A stretch of 51,263 bases of DNA. It comes from Gammaproteobacteria bacterium (GTDB lineage Bacteria; Pseudomonadota; Gammaproteobacteria; Pseudomonadales; Azotimanducaceae). Shown piece by piece: positions 26,876 through 34,847 of this stretch. The notes under the pieces are model-generated. The model saw nothing but the letters and a program-made list of their open reading frames with translations. It ran no database searches and was not told the DNA's origin. The first letter of the stretch is position 1; each line of letters begins with the position of its first letter. The stretch is taken from assembly GCA_026706665.1 (NCBI GenBank), contig JAPOYI010000078.1, positions 1 to 51,263 of the forward strand, read 5' to 3'. A program made the position numbers and the translations under genes.

Positions 26876-27774
26876 AGTGGTTCGGTTTCGCATTCGCCGT
26901 GGTCGCGGCGTCTATGGCGGCCGCGCAGGATATCCCAGGCGCCCGCGACCCCGACGGGATCGAGCGGTATCCGCGGTCGTGGATCGTGGAGTATGAGAAC
27001 GTTGCCGAAGCCCTTCCGTATCGGTTCGTGACCGCGCCGGTGGACAAGATCCGCCAGGACCTTCGCATCGAAGGCGTGCGGGTTTCGGGTCCCGTGCGGC
27101 GCGCGACCTATCGCGTTCCGGACGGAGAGGGGCTCGACGCCATCGTTGCCCACTACCGGGACATCCTGGAATCGGTCGGATCCGTCGTGTTTTCCTGCGA
27201 GGGGCCGGACTGCGGCCGCAGCACGATATGGGCGCACGACGTATTCGGCATCCCCATCCTGGTCGCTCCGAATCGCAGCCAGAGATTCCTGAGTGCCTCC
27301 GCCACGATGGGCGGGGTCGCGAAACTCGTTTCCGTCTATGCCGTGCAACGCGGCAACCGGCGCCTGTATGCGCACGTGGAGGTGGTGGCACCCGAAAACG
27401 AAGTCGTCTTCGACACCAACCGAACGCTGGCGGAGACCCTGGCGCGAACCGGTTTCGCGGTCATCGAAGGTGTCGTCCCCGATGCTGTAGGCACATTGGC
27501 CGAAGAAGACATCGCAAGAGTCGAGGCCGTGGCGTACACGCTGGGGGCGTTGGGCCGGGAGACAGTTCACGTCGTGTGCCACCTGTATGGATCCGCGCCG
27601 GTGGAGGAACTGAAGCGGGCATCGGAGCGCTGTGCCTCGACGGCGGCGGAGGTCCTTGCGCGTGTGGGTGGCGTCGCTACGCAGGCCTCGGGACTTGGAC
27701 CCCTCGCCCCCCGGGAGGGGCTGGCGGAGGCACGGGTGGAACTGGTGCTGCCGTATCGCCTTCGCAGTGAATGA
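26872..27774 (+). CDS. DUF4892 exported protein
   Basis: The 300-residue protein starts at a TTG overlapping the gpsA stop. A signal peptide (LKWFGFAFAVVAASMAAAQ) is followed by DIPGARDPDGIERYPRSWIV, then ATYRVPDG, FSCEGPDCGRSTIWAHDVFG and VYAVQRGNRRLYAHVEVV, which are characteristic of the DUF4892 family of gammaproteobacteria. The last hundred residues (FDTNRTLAETLARTGFAVI ... HLYGSAPVEELKRASERCA) resemble an OmpA-like peptidoglycan-binding fold. Function unknown; it is probably periplasmic or outer-membrane linked. It overlaps prmB by eight bases. Confidence 0.78.
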   Translation: MKWFGFAFAVVAASMAAAQDIPGARDPDGIERYPRSWIVEYENVAEALPYRFVTAPVDKIRQDLRIEGVRVSGPVRRATYRVPDGEGLDAIVAHYRDILESVGSVVFSCEGPDCGRSTIWAHDVFGIPILVAPNRSQRFLSASATMGGVAKLVSVYAVQRGNRRLYAHVEVVAPENEVVFDTNRTLAETLARTGFAVIEGVVPDAVGTLAEEDIARVEAVAYTLGALGRETVHVVCHLYGSAPVEELKRASERCASTAAEVLARVGGVATQASGLGPLAPREGLAEARVELVLPYRLRSE

Positions 27775-28660
27775 CGGCATCGATGCGCTGATCGAGGCGT
27801 GTGCGGACCGCCTGGCGCGCGAATCCCTCGCATTTGGCCACGGCGGCGCGAATCCCCGAAGCGAGGCGGAACTGCTCGTGCTGGGTTTCCTCGAGAATCA
27901 CCCGCTGGAGGAGAACACGCGAGAGTTGCTCGACGATCTTTTCCGGGACCGCATCGTCCGGCGCGTGCCTTCGGCGTATCTCACCGGCGAGGCGTGGTTT
28001 GCCGATCGGTGGTTCGCCGTGCGACCGGGCGTGATGATCCCGCGGTCGCCCATCCAGGAACTGATTCGGTGCGACTTTCGGCCCTGGCTACGCCGGACGC
28101 CGGAGACCGTGCTCGACATGTGTTGCGGCACGGGCTGCCTCGGCATCGCCACGGCGCTCCGGTTTCCCGACGCTCGCGTGACGCTTGCCGACATCGACGA
28201 AGCGGCGGTGTCGAACGCGCGGATGAACATCGAGCGGTTCGAACTTGGAGATCGTGTCGAGGCACGGCGATCCGACCTTTTCCGCGGGCTCGATTACCAG
28301 GAGTTCGACCTGGTGCTGGCCAATCCGCCCTACGTCGCGCTGTCCGAGTTCCTCGCGTTGCCGCCGGAGTACGCCCATGAGCCTCGCCACGGATTGGAGG
28401 CGGGGACCGATGGCCTCGACTGTTGGCGCCGACTCCTCGCCGGCGTCGGTTCCTGGCTGCGCATGGATGGCCTCCTTGTCGGAGAATCGGGCAATGCGTC
28501 GGCGGCCCTCGAGACCGCGTTTCCCGATCTGCCTCTCCTGTGGCCCGAACTGACGCGGGCGGAGCGTCTGGCCGACGGCGGTTTCGGGGTGTTCGCGCTG
28601 GAAGCCGCCGCCTTGACTTGTCAACCGGAAGGGGACTCCCGATACTTCCGGCAAACCTGA
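27767..28660 (+). CDS. prmB: Ribosomal protein uL3 glutamine methyltransferase PrmB
   Basis: The 297-residue protein has the PrmB/PrmC helical N-terminus ([40 protein letters not shown]), the SAM-binding motif [28 protein letters not shown], and the glutamine-binding NPPY in [32 protein letters not shown] is typical of PrmB rather than PrmC. PrmB methylates a glutamine of ribosomal protein L3. Adjacency to aroC is the usual gammaproteobacterial arrangement and supports the call. The GTG at 27767 lies inside the previous gene's end; the longer open frame upstream is a shadow of that gene. Confidence 0.93.
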   Translation: MNDGIDALIEACADRLARESLAFGHGGANPRSEAELLVLGFLENHPLEENTRELLDDLFRDRIVRRVPSAYLTGEAWFADRWFAVRPGVMIPRSPIQELIRCDFRPWLRRTPETVLDMCCGTGCLGIATALRFPDARVTLADIDEAAVSNARMNIERFELGDRVEARRSDLFRGLDYQEFDLVLANPPYVALSEFLALPPEYAHEPRHGLEAGTDGLDCWRRLLAGVGSWLRMDGLLVGESGNASAALETAFPDLPLLWPELTRAERLADGGFGVFALEAAALTCQPEGDSRYFRQT

Positions 28661-28673
28661 CGAGCATAAGCCC

Positions 28674-29747
28674 ATGCCCGGCAATACCTTTGGACAAGCG
28701 TTCACGCTGACTACATACGGCGAAAGCCACGGCGTCGCCATGGGCGCGGTGGTGGACGGCTGCCCGCCCGGCCTCGCGCTGTCCGAGGCGGACCTGCAGG
28801 GCGATCTCGACCGGCGCCGCCCGGGACAGTCGAAATACACGACGCAGCGCCAGGAACCGGACCAGGTCAAGATTCTCTCCGGGGTGTTCGAAGGCGTGAC
28901 CACGGGCACGCCGATCGGGCTCGTCATCGAGAACGTGGACCAGCGCTCGCGCGACTACACGGCCATCAAGGACCAGCTCCGGCCGGCGCACGCCGACTAC
29001 ACGTATCTCAAGAAGTACGGCGTGCGCGACTACCGGGGCGGCGGCCGCGCTTCCGCCCGGGAAACCACGATGCGCGTCGCCGCCGGGGCCATAGCGCGCA
29101 AGTACCTGGCCGAACGGCACGGGGTGCTGGTACGCGGGTACCTGGCCGGCATCGGTGACATCGAGCCGCGCAAGCTCGACTGGGACGCGATTGGCAGCAA
29201 TCCGTTCTTCTGTCCCGACCCGGACATCGTCGACGACATCGCGGCGCTGATCGACGAACTGCGCGCCGCCGGCGACTCCATCGGCGCCCGGATCAACGTC
29301 GTCGCGTCCAATCCGCCGGTGGGCCTCGGGGAACCCGTATTCGGCAAGCTCGACGCGGAACTCGCGGGTGCCTTGATGGGCATCAACGCGGTCAAGGGCG
29401 TCGAGTTCGGCGCCGGGTTCGACGTCGTGCGCCAGCGCGGCAGCGAACACCGCGACGAGATCAGCGGCAGCGGCTTCCTGAAGAACGATGCGGGCGGCGT
29501 GCTCGGCGGCATCTCGTCGGGCCAGGACATCGTGGTCAGCATCGCGCTCAAGCCGACATCGAGCCTCGCCATCCCCGGCAGGAGCATCGATACGTCCGGC
29601 AAGGAAGTGGAGGTGGTGACAACCGGTCGGCACGACCCCTGTGTCGGTCTCCGCGCAACGCCGATCGCCGAGGCCATGGTGGCGATGGTCCTCATGGACC
29701 ACCTGCTCAGGGACCGCGGCCAGAACGCTTCGGTGAATCGGGAGTAG
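28674..29747 (+). CDS. aroC: Chorismate synthase
   Basis: AroC converts 5-enolpyruvylshikimate 3-phosphate to chorismate with reduced FMN, the last common step to aromatic amino acids. The 357-residue protein carries the three family signatures: [19 protein letters not shown], the [20 protein letters not shown] and [13 protein letters not shown] region, and [20 protein letters not shown]. Length matches E. coli. It begins 13 bases after prmB and seems to be the last gene of the operon. [14 protein letters not shown] and [12 protein letters not shown], which bind FMN and phosphate, are intact. Confidence 0.97.
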   Translation: MPGNTFGQAFTLTTYGESHGVAMGAVVDGCPPGLALSEADLQGDLDRRRPGQSKYTTQRQEPDQVKILSGVFEGVTTGTPIGLVIENVDQRSRDYTAIKDQLRPAHADYTYLKKYGVRDYRGGGRASARETTMRVAAGAIARKYLAERHGVLVRGYLAGIGDIEPRKLDWDAIGSNPFFCPDPDIVDDIAALIDELRAAGDSIGARINVVASNPPVGLGEPVFGKLDAELAGALMGINAVKGVEFGAGFDVVRQRGSEHRDEISGSGFLKNDAGGVLGGISSGQDIVVSIALKPTSSLAIPGRSIDTSGKEVEVVTTGRHDPCVGLRATPIAEAMVAMVLMDHLLRDRGQNASVNRE

Positions 29748-29807
29748 GGACTCCGGCGGGGTATCGGACAAACCCGCATGTCGGGCATCGGAGAGGTGCC
29801 TTTCAGG

Positions 29808-29853
29808 CCGCCCGCTGAAGATGCCATTTCTTTCAGCCTTCGGTAGCGGGCGG
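29808..29853. other. Inverted repeat downstream of aroC
   Basis: CCGCCCGCT (29808-29816) and AGCGGGCGG (29845-29853) are perfect nine-base complements with a 28-base loop that itself holds GAAG...CTTC. It lies about 60 bases after the aroC stop. A transcription terminator is possible, but no T run follows, so the role is open. Confidence 0.4.
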
Positions 29854-29874
29854 ATGAATGCCTCTACGGGCGGG

Positions 29875-30150
29875 CTACGGCACGCAGTGCAAACCGAACG
29901 AGCGAAAGTCGTTGTCGATGGCCAGGCACAATGGCAACTTCAGCCTGCCGCAGAGAGCAAAACTCGTGCAGTCGGTAAAGCTGAACGACTTGTCCGAGCA
30001 GGTCGAGGAGATTTCCCCGGCTGCTTCCTCGTCTCTCGGGGAAGCCCGCTCCGCCGGGGGGAGGATGCCTGAGCGGAGCTGCTCGCCGAGTTGACGGGAT
30101 ACGCTCCATCCGAGCCGAAAGCGGACCAGCGTCAGCGGGAAGGCCCTCAT
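29875..30150 (-). pseudogene. C-terminal remnant of a PIN-domain toxin
   Basis: The reverse strand ends with DKSFSFTDCTSFALCGRLKL, then AIDNDFRSFGLHCVP, which is the typical last third of a VapC-like PIN ribonuclease (catalytic Asp in FTD, then the Asp of the final strand). The preceding part (RFRLGWSVSRQLGEQLRSGI) may be an older middle helix, but the following stretch up to residue about 55 looks unrelated, and the N-terminal Asp-containing strand is absent. The frame opens with an ATG overlapping the stop of the DUF3565/DUF1971 gene, which may be chance. No antitoxin is seen beside it. The 400-base stretch from 29748 to 30146 holds nothing else I recognise. Confidence 0.6.
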
Positions 30151-30617
30151 CTCACGCGCGCCGGACGCCAGAATTCCACGAAGAAGCGGACCGGCCCCGG
30201 ACCCTCGACCCGGTGCGGAACGCCGGGGACGATGATCGCGGATTCCGGCGCTTCCAGGTGCAAGGAGTGGTCAACGGGCGGGCCCACGTGATATGTCAGC
30301 GCTCCGGAAACCACGTGAATTCGCCCCCACACGCCGGTCCGGGTGGAATGCTCCCCGGTGAATCCGGGCGGGATCGTCGTCTCGTCGAACTCGCGGGTGC
30401 GCCGGTAGGCGGCGATATCCTCCGGCCACTCCATGCGGTCGCAGCGGACACAATCGAGTTCCGCGCCGAGCATCCCCGTTCGGGTCGTCTCGCACTCGAC
30501 CCACGGCCGATTGACGAAGGGCGGACGGTGGCGCACGTGCTGGCCGTGGCCGCAGTCGAGATCCGCCACCCAGTCGCCCTGCGCGTCCCGGCGAAAGCCG
30601 AGAATCGCCCGTTTCAC
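30147..30617 (-). CDS. DUF3565 plus DUF1971 (TehB-like cupin) protein
   Basis: The 156-residue protein joins two small domains. Residues 1-60 (MKRAILGFRRDAQGDWVADL, CGHGQHVRHRPPFVNRPW, LDCVRCDR) match DUF3565, a zinc-binding-looking domain with Cys and His pairs. Residues 70-155 (YRRTREFDETTIPPGF, HSTRTGVWGRIHVVSGALTY, VEGPGPVRFFVEFWRP) match DUF1971, the cupin found at the N-terminus of some TehB tellurite-resistance proteins. The fusion is known in other proteobacteria. A role in thiol or oxyanion stress is suggested by family only. Confidence 0.78.
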   Translation of the reverse strand: MKRAILGFRRDAQGDWVADLDCGHGQHVRHRPPFVNRPWVECETTRTGMLGAELDCVRCDRMEWPEDIAAYRRTREFDETTIPPGFTGEHSTRTGVWGRIHVVSGALTYHVGPPVDHSLHLEAPESAIIVPGVPHRVEGPGPVRFFVEFWRPARVR

Positions 30618-30809
30618 GGCGAGCCTGCGACCACAGGCGTCGCGGCGCTCATCGGACCATGGGATACGGTGGCTTAGCGATCATTCGAGGAGGTAGTTCT
30701 GCCCGGTCGCTTGATTCCGGTGTCGCGATGGGCGGACTGCGCGAGGGAGGCCCGGGTAGGCGTCCAGGTCGTGAAACCGCCGCTGCCGGTGCGTCGCGTC
30801 CGGTCTCCC

Positions 30810-31535
30810 TCAATAGGGCGGCTCCGCCGGCCCGCCGTACGCGCAAACGCCCGATCTCGGCGAATTGAAAATCGCCATCGGATGACCGTAGTCGCAGTGT
30901 GCCGCGTGCGCGGCGGCGTGATCGTCGCAGACATGCCCCGCCCAGTCATCGACGCCCTGGTAGCAGCAATCGAGGCAGATGAGGCTCGCGGGCGCTCCGC
31001 AGTCCTGGCAGGGGATGCGCAAGGGATCATTGCGCGCCATCAGGGCGATTCCATGGTTCGTGGTGGGCTTGCCGGTGCGCGGTGCCAGGACGCGGAGTTC
31101 AAGCTCCGTGGTCGTGCCGAAGTCATATTCGTGGACGAAGCTCAGGTCCTCGGTGAAAACCTCATCCGCTTCGGCCTCGATGGGTTCGAAATCGTTGAAA
31201 CCGAACGGATCGTCGAACGGGTCCGCGTACTGCGCCCGCCCGATGCGGAATGCGCTCATGTGGCCGCAGCAATCCAGCCAGATCCTGCGGAGATACTGGT
31301 CCAGCTCGAACAGCGTCGCGTCGCCGTTCATCTCCAGGTGCAACCAGTAGCCCAGCCCGTAGGCGTCCCGAACCCGGAGGTGGTGGATTTGCCGGGGCCG
31401 CCCCCTGCCGCTGTCGGCCTTTTCGGTCACCTTGCGCCTCGCCGGACAGCTTCCGAAATGCCGCCCCAGCCCCGAGCATGTCAGTTCCCGTCCGCAGTAG
31501 CCGCATCGCCCCCTGGTTTGCGCCGCTCTCGGCAT
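30810..31535 (-). CDS. Zinc-ribbon protein related to plasmid pRiA4b ORF-3 family
   Basis: The 241-residue protein starts at the ATG at 31535, after GGGGGAG eight bases upstream. It opens with a cysteine-rich finger (RCGYCGRELTCSGLGRHFGS), followed by the segment YWLHLEMNGDATLFELDQYL and RRIWLDCCGHMSAF that is typical of pRiA4b ORF-3/IS1096-TnpR-like proteins. A second cluster CQDCGAPASLICLDC and HVCDDHAAAHAAHCDYGHP is a probable zinc site near the end. Function is unknown; the family is often found on mobile DNA but is also chromosomal. It is divergent from the ATPase gene at 31652. Confidence 0.65.
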   Translation of the reverse strand: MPRAAQTRGRCGYCGRELTCSGLGRHFGSCPARRKVTEKADSGRGRPRQIHHLRVRDAYGLGYWLHLEMNGDATLFELDQYLRRIWLDCCGHMSAFRIGRAQYADPFDDPFGFNDFEPIEAEADEVFTEDLSFVHEYDFGTTTELELRVLAPRTGKPTTNHGIALMARNDPLRIPCQDCGAPASLICLDCCYQGVDDWAGHVCDDHAAAHAAHCDYGHPMAIFNSPRSGVCAYGGPAEPPY

Positions 31536-31651
31536 GGCTTTGTCTCCCCCGGCTGATGTTGCGCCTACAATACCAGTTTCGCCAGCGGCCCCGCCCGGAA
31601 TGCGGCGAGGGCAACCTTGAATATGACTCGGTGACCGTCCATGGTGCAGCC

Positions 31652-33199
31652 ATGACAAGGCGCAGACTGCCCATCGGCTTGCAGAGCTTCCGCGGGCTTC
31701 GGGAGGAGGGCTGCTACTACGTCGACAAGACGGCCCACATCGGGCGGCTTCTGGACGAAGGCAAGCACTACTTCCTGTCCCGTCCGAGGCGGTTCGGCAA
31801 GAGCCTGTTCCTGGACACGTGCAAGGAGCTGTTCGAGGGCAACGAAACTCTATTCCGAGGACTCGCCATCCACGACCGCTGGGACTGGTCGGTGCGCCAT
31901 CCGGTTCTGCGCGTGAGTTTCGGCAGCGGCCACTTTCAGCGGCCGGACGACCTGCGCGTGGAGGTGGACGACCGGCTTCGGGACCTGGAGGACGCAGCAG
32001 GGATAACCGCCCGGCATGTCGGCGCGTCGGCGCGGCTTCGCCACCTGATCGAGGCGCTGCACGGCAAGACCGGCCACCGTGTTGCCGTGCTGATCGACGA
32101 GTACGACAAGCCGATCCTGGACGCCCTCGAGACGCCGGAGGTCGCGCGGGCCAACCGCGACTTTCTGCGCGGCCTTTACGCGGTCGTCAAGGACTGCGAC
32201 GCGCACATCCGGTTCAGCTTCATCACCGGGGTCAGCAAGTTCTCCAAGGTGAGCCTGTTCTCGGGCCTCAACAATCTCAGGGACATCACGCTGAGTCCGG
32301 ACTACTCATCCATCTGCGGCTACACCGATGCGGATCTGGATACCGTGTTCGCCCCGGAACTGCCGGATCTCGACCGGGACCAGATCCGCGACTGGTACAA
32401 CGGCTACAGTTGGCGGGGCGACGGCAGGGTCTACAACCCGTACGACATCCTGTTGCTGTTCGACAGCCGCGAATTCGCGGCGCACTGGTTCGAGACGGGC
32501 ACGCCCGCGTTTCTCGTCGACACGCTGTTCGAGCGCCGCGTGAGCGCCCTGTCGCTGGACAACATGACAAGCAGCGGCGAACTGCTGTCGACCTTCGATG
32601 TGGGCGACATGCCGACGGAAGCGCTGCTGTTTCAGACCGGCTACCTGACGATCACCGGGGAGGAGCCGCGCGGAGGCGAGATGTTCTACCGGCTGGGCTA
32701 TCCGAATCGCGAGGTGCGCCAAAGCCTTAACCGCAGCCTCGCGAACCGAATGACAGGCGACGCGTCCATGCGGTCGGCGCATAGCGCACGGCTCTACGAT
32801 CTGCTGCTCGTCAACGACTTCGACGGGCTTTCCGGACTGTTCCGCGCGTTCTTCGCGGGCATTCCCCACCAGTGGTACACGAACAACGACATCGCGCGCT
32901 ACGAGGGCTTCTACGCGAGCGTGTTCTACTCCTACTTCGCCGGACTCGGCCTGGACGTGACCTTGGAGGACAGCTCAAGCCACGGCCGGCTCGACATGGC
33001 GGTGCGCTTCAACGGCAACGTCTACCTGTTCGAGTTCAAGGTCGTCGAACTGGCCCCGGAGGGCGCCGCGATGGCGCAACTCAAGCGCAGGGGCTACGCG
33101 GACAAGTATCGCGACCTGGGCGAGCCCATTCATCTGGTCGCGGTGGAGTTCAGCAGCGAGGCACGGAATCTCGCGGCGTTCGAGGTGGAGCGGGCGTGA
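31652..33199 (+). CDS. AAA-ATPase-like / PD-(D/E)XK nuclease family protein (copy 1)
   Basis: The 515-residue protein begins TRRRLPIGLQSFRGLREEGC and YYVDKT, the usual start of the PF09820-type (AAA-ATPase_like) family. It has the variant Walker A FLSRPRRFGKSLFLDT, Walker B VAVLIDEYDKPIL, FSFITGVSKFSKVSLFSGLN, and a C-terminal PD-(D/E)XK nuclease-like end with GRLDMAVRF and YLFEFKV. Such genes are widespread, multicopy and of unknown function; defence or genome maintenance has been suggested. A paralogue lies at 44746. The long frame upstream of the start overlaps the divergent gene and is not used. The promoter must lie in the 116 bases between the two divergent starts. Confidence 0.8.
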   Translation: MTRRRLPIGLQSFRGLREEGCYYVDKTAHIGRLLDEGKHYFLSRPRRFGKSLFLDTCKELFEGNETLFRGLAIHDRWDWSVRHPVLRVSFGSGHFQRPDDLRVEVDDRLRDLEDAAGITARHVGASARLRHLIEALHGKTGHRVAVLIDEYDKPILDALETPEVARANRDFLRGLYAVVKDCDAHIRFSFITGVSKFSKVSLFSGLNNLRDITLSPDYSSICGYTDADLDTVFAPELPDLDRDQIRDWYNGYSWRGDGRVYNPYDILLLFDSREFAAHWFETGTPAFLVDTLFERRVSALSLDNMTSSGELLSTFDVGDMPTEALLFQTGYLTITGEEPRGGEMFYRLGYPNREVRQSLNRSLANRMTGDASMRSAHSARLYDLLLVNDFDGLSGLFRAFFAGIPHQWYTNNDIARYEGFYASVFYSYFAGLGLDVTLEDSSSHGRLDMAVRFNGNVYLFEFKVVELAPEGAAMAQLKRRGYADKYRDLGEPIHLVAVEFSSEARNLAAFEVERA

Positions 33200-33248
33200 T
33201 GGGGGAGCGAGGGCAATTCGAACGGAATGCCAACATTGGGAATATGAT

Positions 33249-33264
33249 GGTCTTCCGGAAGACC
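33249..33264. promoter_or_regulatory. Perfect 16-bp palindrome upstream of the WYL regulator
   Basis: GGTCTTCCGGAAGACC reads the same on both strands with no spacer. It begins one base after a TATGAT that could be a -10 element (33243-33248) and lies 46 bases before the WYL gene. This is a natural place for an autoregulatory operator. No matching -35 hexamer was found. Confidence 0.55.
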
Positions 33265-33310
33265 GTACCCCCGGGGCGCACCGACTGCCCCCGGAGTCTG
33301 GATACAGAAC

Positions 33311-34279
33311 ATGGACATGGAACGCGCATTCGCACTTCACCGGATACTCAATGGCCGTCGATACCCTGCCTCGACAGCAGAATTGATGACGGAACTCGAA
33401 TGCTCTCGCTCCACGCTGCACAGGGCGATCTGCCGTCTGCGTGATTCGCTGGGCGCACCCGTGTTGAATGCGCCCGGACGCGGGTATTTCTATGATCGCA
33501 ACGCCGGCAAGTTCGAGTTGCCGGGCCTGTGGTTCAGGGCCGACGAGCTGGAGGCGCTGCTGGTGATGGACCAACTGATCGAGAGCGTGCAGCCGGGCGT
33601 GCTGCGCGACCAGGTCGGTCCGCTGCGGGACAGGATCAAGGGACTGCTTGACCGCGGCGTGAGAGACCATGATTCGTTCCCGACCCACCGGATACGGATT
33701 CTGCGATCCCATGCGCGCCAGGTCGCGTCGGCGAAGTTCCGGCCCGTGGCGTCCGCCGTGGTCGAGCGCCGCCGGCTCGCCTTCGCCTATGCGGGCCGCG
33801 TGAGAGGAAAGACGACCCGCCGGGTCGTGTCCCCGCAGCGGCTGGTGTACTACCGGGACCAGTGGTATCTCGATGCCTGGGACGAACTGAGGGACGGCCT
33901 TCGCACTTTCTCGATCGATCGCATCGCGAGTATCGAGGTTCTCGACCGCAGCGCGCGCGAAATCGGCGATGAAGAACTCGATTCCCTGCTCGCGGCCGGC
34001 TACGGACTGTTCGCCGGTCCGGCGGAACATACGGCGCGTCTGCGCTTCACGGCGGAGCGGGCGCGGTGGGTCGCCGACGAGAACTGGCACCCGGACCAGG
34101 TTGGGCGTCTTTTGCCGGATGGGCGGTACGAACTGAGGGTTCCATATTCGGATGAGCGGGAACTTGTGGGCGAGATTCTGCGACAGGGACCGGATGTGAA
34201 GGTCGCAGGGCCCGTTTCCCTGGTGCGGGTCGTTCGCGAGCGGCTCGAACGCGCGGCTGCTCGATATGCGGTTGATTGA
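33311..34279 (+). CDS. WYL-domain transcriptional regulator
   Basis: The 322-residue protein has an N-terminal winged helix-turn-helix (about 1-62: STAELMTELECSRSTLHRAI ... NAPGRGYFYD) and a WYL domain with QWYLDAWD at 184-191 and RTFSIDRIASIEV at 198-210. A WCX-type C-terminal region (about 240-320) follows. WYL proteins sense nucleic acid or small ligands and often repress CRISPR-Cas and phage-defence operons. The gene is immediately upstream of the hicAB remnant and the I-G cas genes, all on the same strand. Control of that operon is an inference from position. The ATG at 33311 is chosen; MDMERAF gives a second ATG two codons on. Confidence 0.88.
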   Translation: MDMERAFALHRILNGRRYPASTAELMTELECSRSTLHRAICRLRDSLGAPVLNAPGRGYFYDRNAGKFELPGLWFRADELEALLVMDQLIESVQPGVLRDQVGPLRDRIKGLLDRGVRDHDSFPTHRIRILRSHARQVASAKFRPVASAVVERRRLAFAYAGRVRGKTTRRVVSPQRLVYYRDQWYLDAWDELRDGLRTFSIDRIASIEVLDRSAREIGDEELDSLLAAGYGLFAGPAEHTARLRFTAERARWVADENWHPDQVGRLLPDGRYELRVPYSDERELVGEILRQGPDVKVAGPVSLVRVVRERLERAAARYAVD

Positions 34280-34284
34280 TCTTC

Positions 34285-34309
34285 GCGTGTGTCAGGATAT
34301 GAGACACGC
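34285..34309. promoter_or_regulatory. Inverted repeat between the WYL gene and hicA remnant
   Basis: GCGTGTGTC (34285-34293) pairs with GAGACACGC (34301-34309) at eight of nine positions around a seven-base loop. It begins six bases after the WYL stop and lies before the hicA/hicB/cas region. It could be an operator for HicB or the WYL protein, or a weak terminator. Confidence 0.4.
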
Positions 34310-34362
34310 ATGCCGGTATGCTGGATGCGGGAGGGCGGATGTCTGAAGGATGAATCCACACC

Positions 34363-34593
34363 ATGCACAAGGCAGTACCTGAGGCTATTCGGTTGATCGG
34401 AGACGACGGCTGGCGGCTGTTGCGGATTCGAGGAAGTCACCGGCAATACAGACACCCAGCGAACACCAGCAAAGATCAATAAACAGAAGACGGGTTATCA
34501 TCCCCGGTCGTCGGGGCTATGACTTGTCGCTGGACACACGGAACAGCTCACAGCATTCCAAAGCAGGCCGGAGCCAAGGGAGGCGACGAATGA
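34363..34593 (+). pseudogene. hicA: HicA-type toxin remnant with frameshifts
   Basis: The ATG at 34363 gives 39 codons with HicA character (RLIGDDGWRLLRIRGSHRQY, then RHP) and then TAA at 34480. HicA-like sequence goes on in a second frame (RVIIPGRRGYDLSLDTRN, about 34489-34550) and a third (SIPKQAGAKGGDE then TGA at 34591). The three pieces in order make an almost complete HicA fold of about 75 residues, so at least two small insertions or deletions broke it. The catalytic-type histidine in GSHRQ is kept. The gene overlaps the hicB start exactly as in normal hicAB operons. Confidence 0.78.
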
Positions 34594-34847
34594 AAGACGC
34601 CGTGGTGATTGAGAGAGCAACGAGCAACGATTCGGCCTATGTGCCCGACTTGCCGGGTTGTGTGGCGACAGGCGGGTCGCGAACAGAAGCTCCTCAACAG
34701 ATTCGGGAAGCCGTTTCCTTCTACCTCGAAGGTCTGCGGGAGGATGGAATGTCCGGTCCCGGAGTTTCGGGGTTTCGCTGGGGCGGTGGAGATGTAGTGA
34801 TCCCGACCACTGAGCAGGCGAGGAACAATGGCTTCTGCCGAAGTTGA
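34590..34847 (+). CDS. hicB: HicB-like antitoxin, possibly with altered C-terminus
   Basis: The 85-residue protein shows the HicB core: AYVPDLPGCVATGGSRTEA followed by QQIREAVSFYLEGLREDGM. HicB folds like a dead RNase H and blocks HicA. GGGAGG lies six bases before the ATG. After residue 55 the sequence (SGPGVSGFRWGGGDVVIPTT) is not typical and no DNA-binding helix-turn-helix or ribbon-helix-helix follows. The last 20 bases overlap the cas3 start, so translation of hicB could be coupled to cas3. With hicA broken, hicB may persist only as a leader of the cas operon. Confidence 0.7.
   Translation: MKDAVVIERATSNDSAYVPDLPGCVATGGSRTEAPQQIREAVSFYLEGLREDGMSGPGVSGFRWGGGDVVIPTTEQARNNGFCRS

Noticed and set aside
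30618-30809. Short frames between the DUF3565/DUF1971 gene and the zinc-ribbon gene
   Set aside because: Under 70 codons, arginine- and proline-rich, with no ribosome site or known motif.
30810-31535. Transposon passenger because of pRiA4b ORF-3 similarity
   Set aside because: No transposase, terminal inverted repeat or target duplication is visible near it.
31250-31651. Extended N-terminus for the ATPase gene at 31652
   Set aside because: The added 134 residues overlap the divergent zinc-ribbon gene and have no homology-like pattern; family members begin near the chosen ATG.
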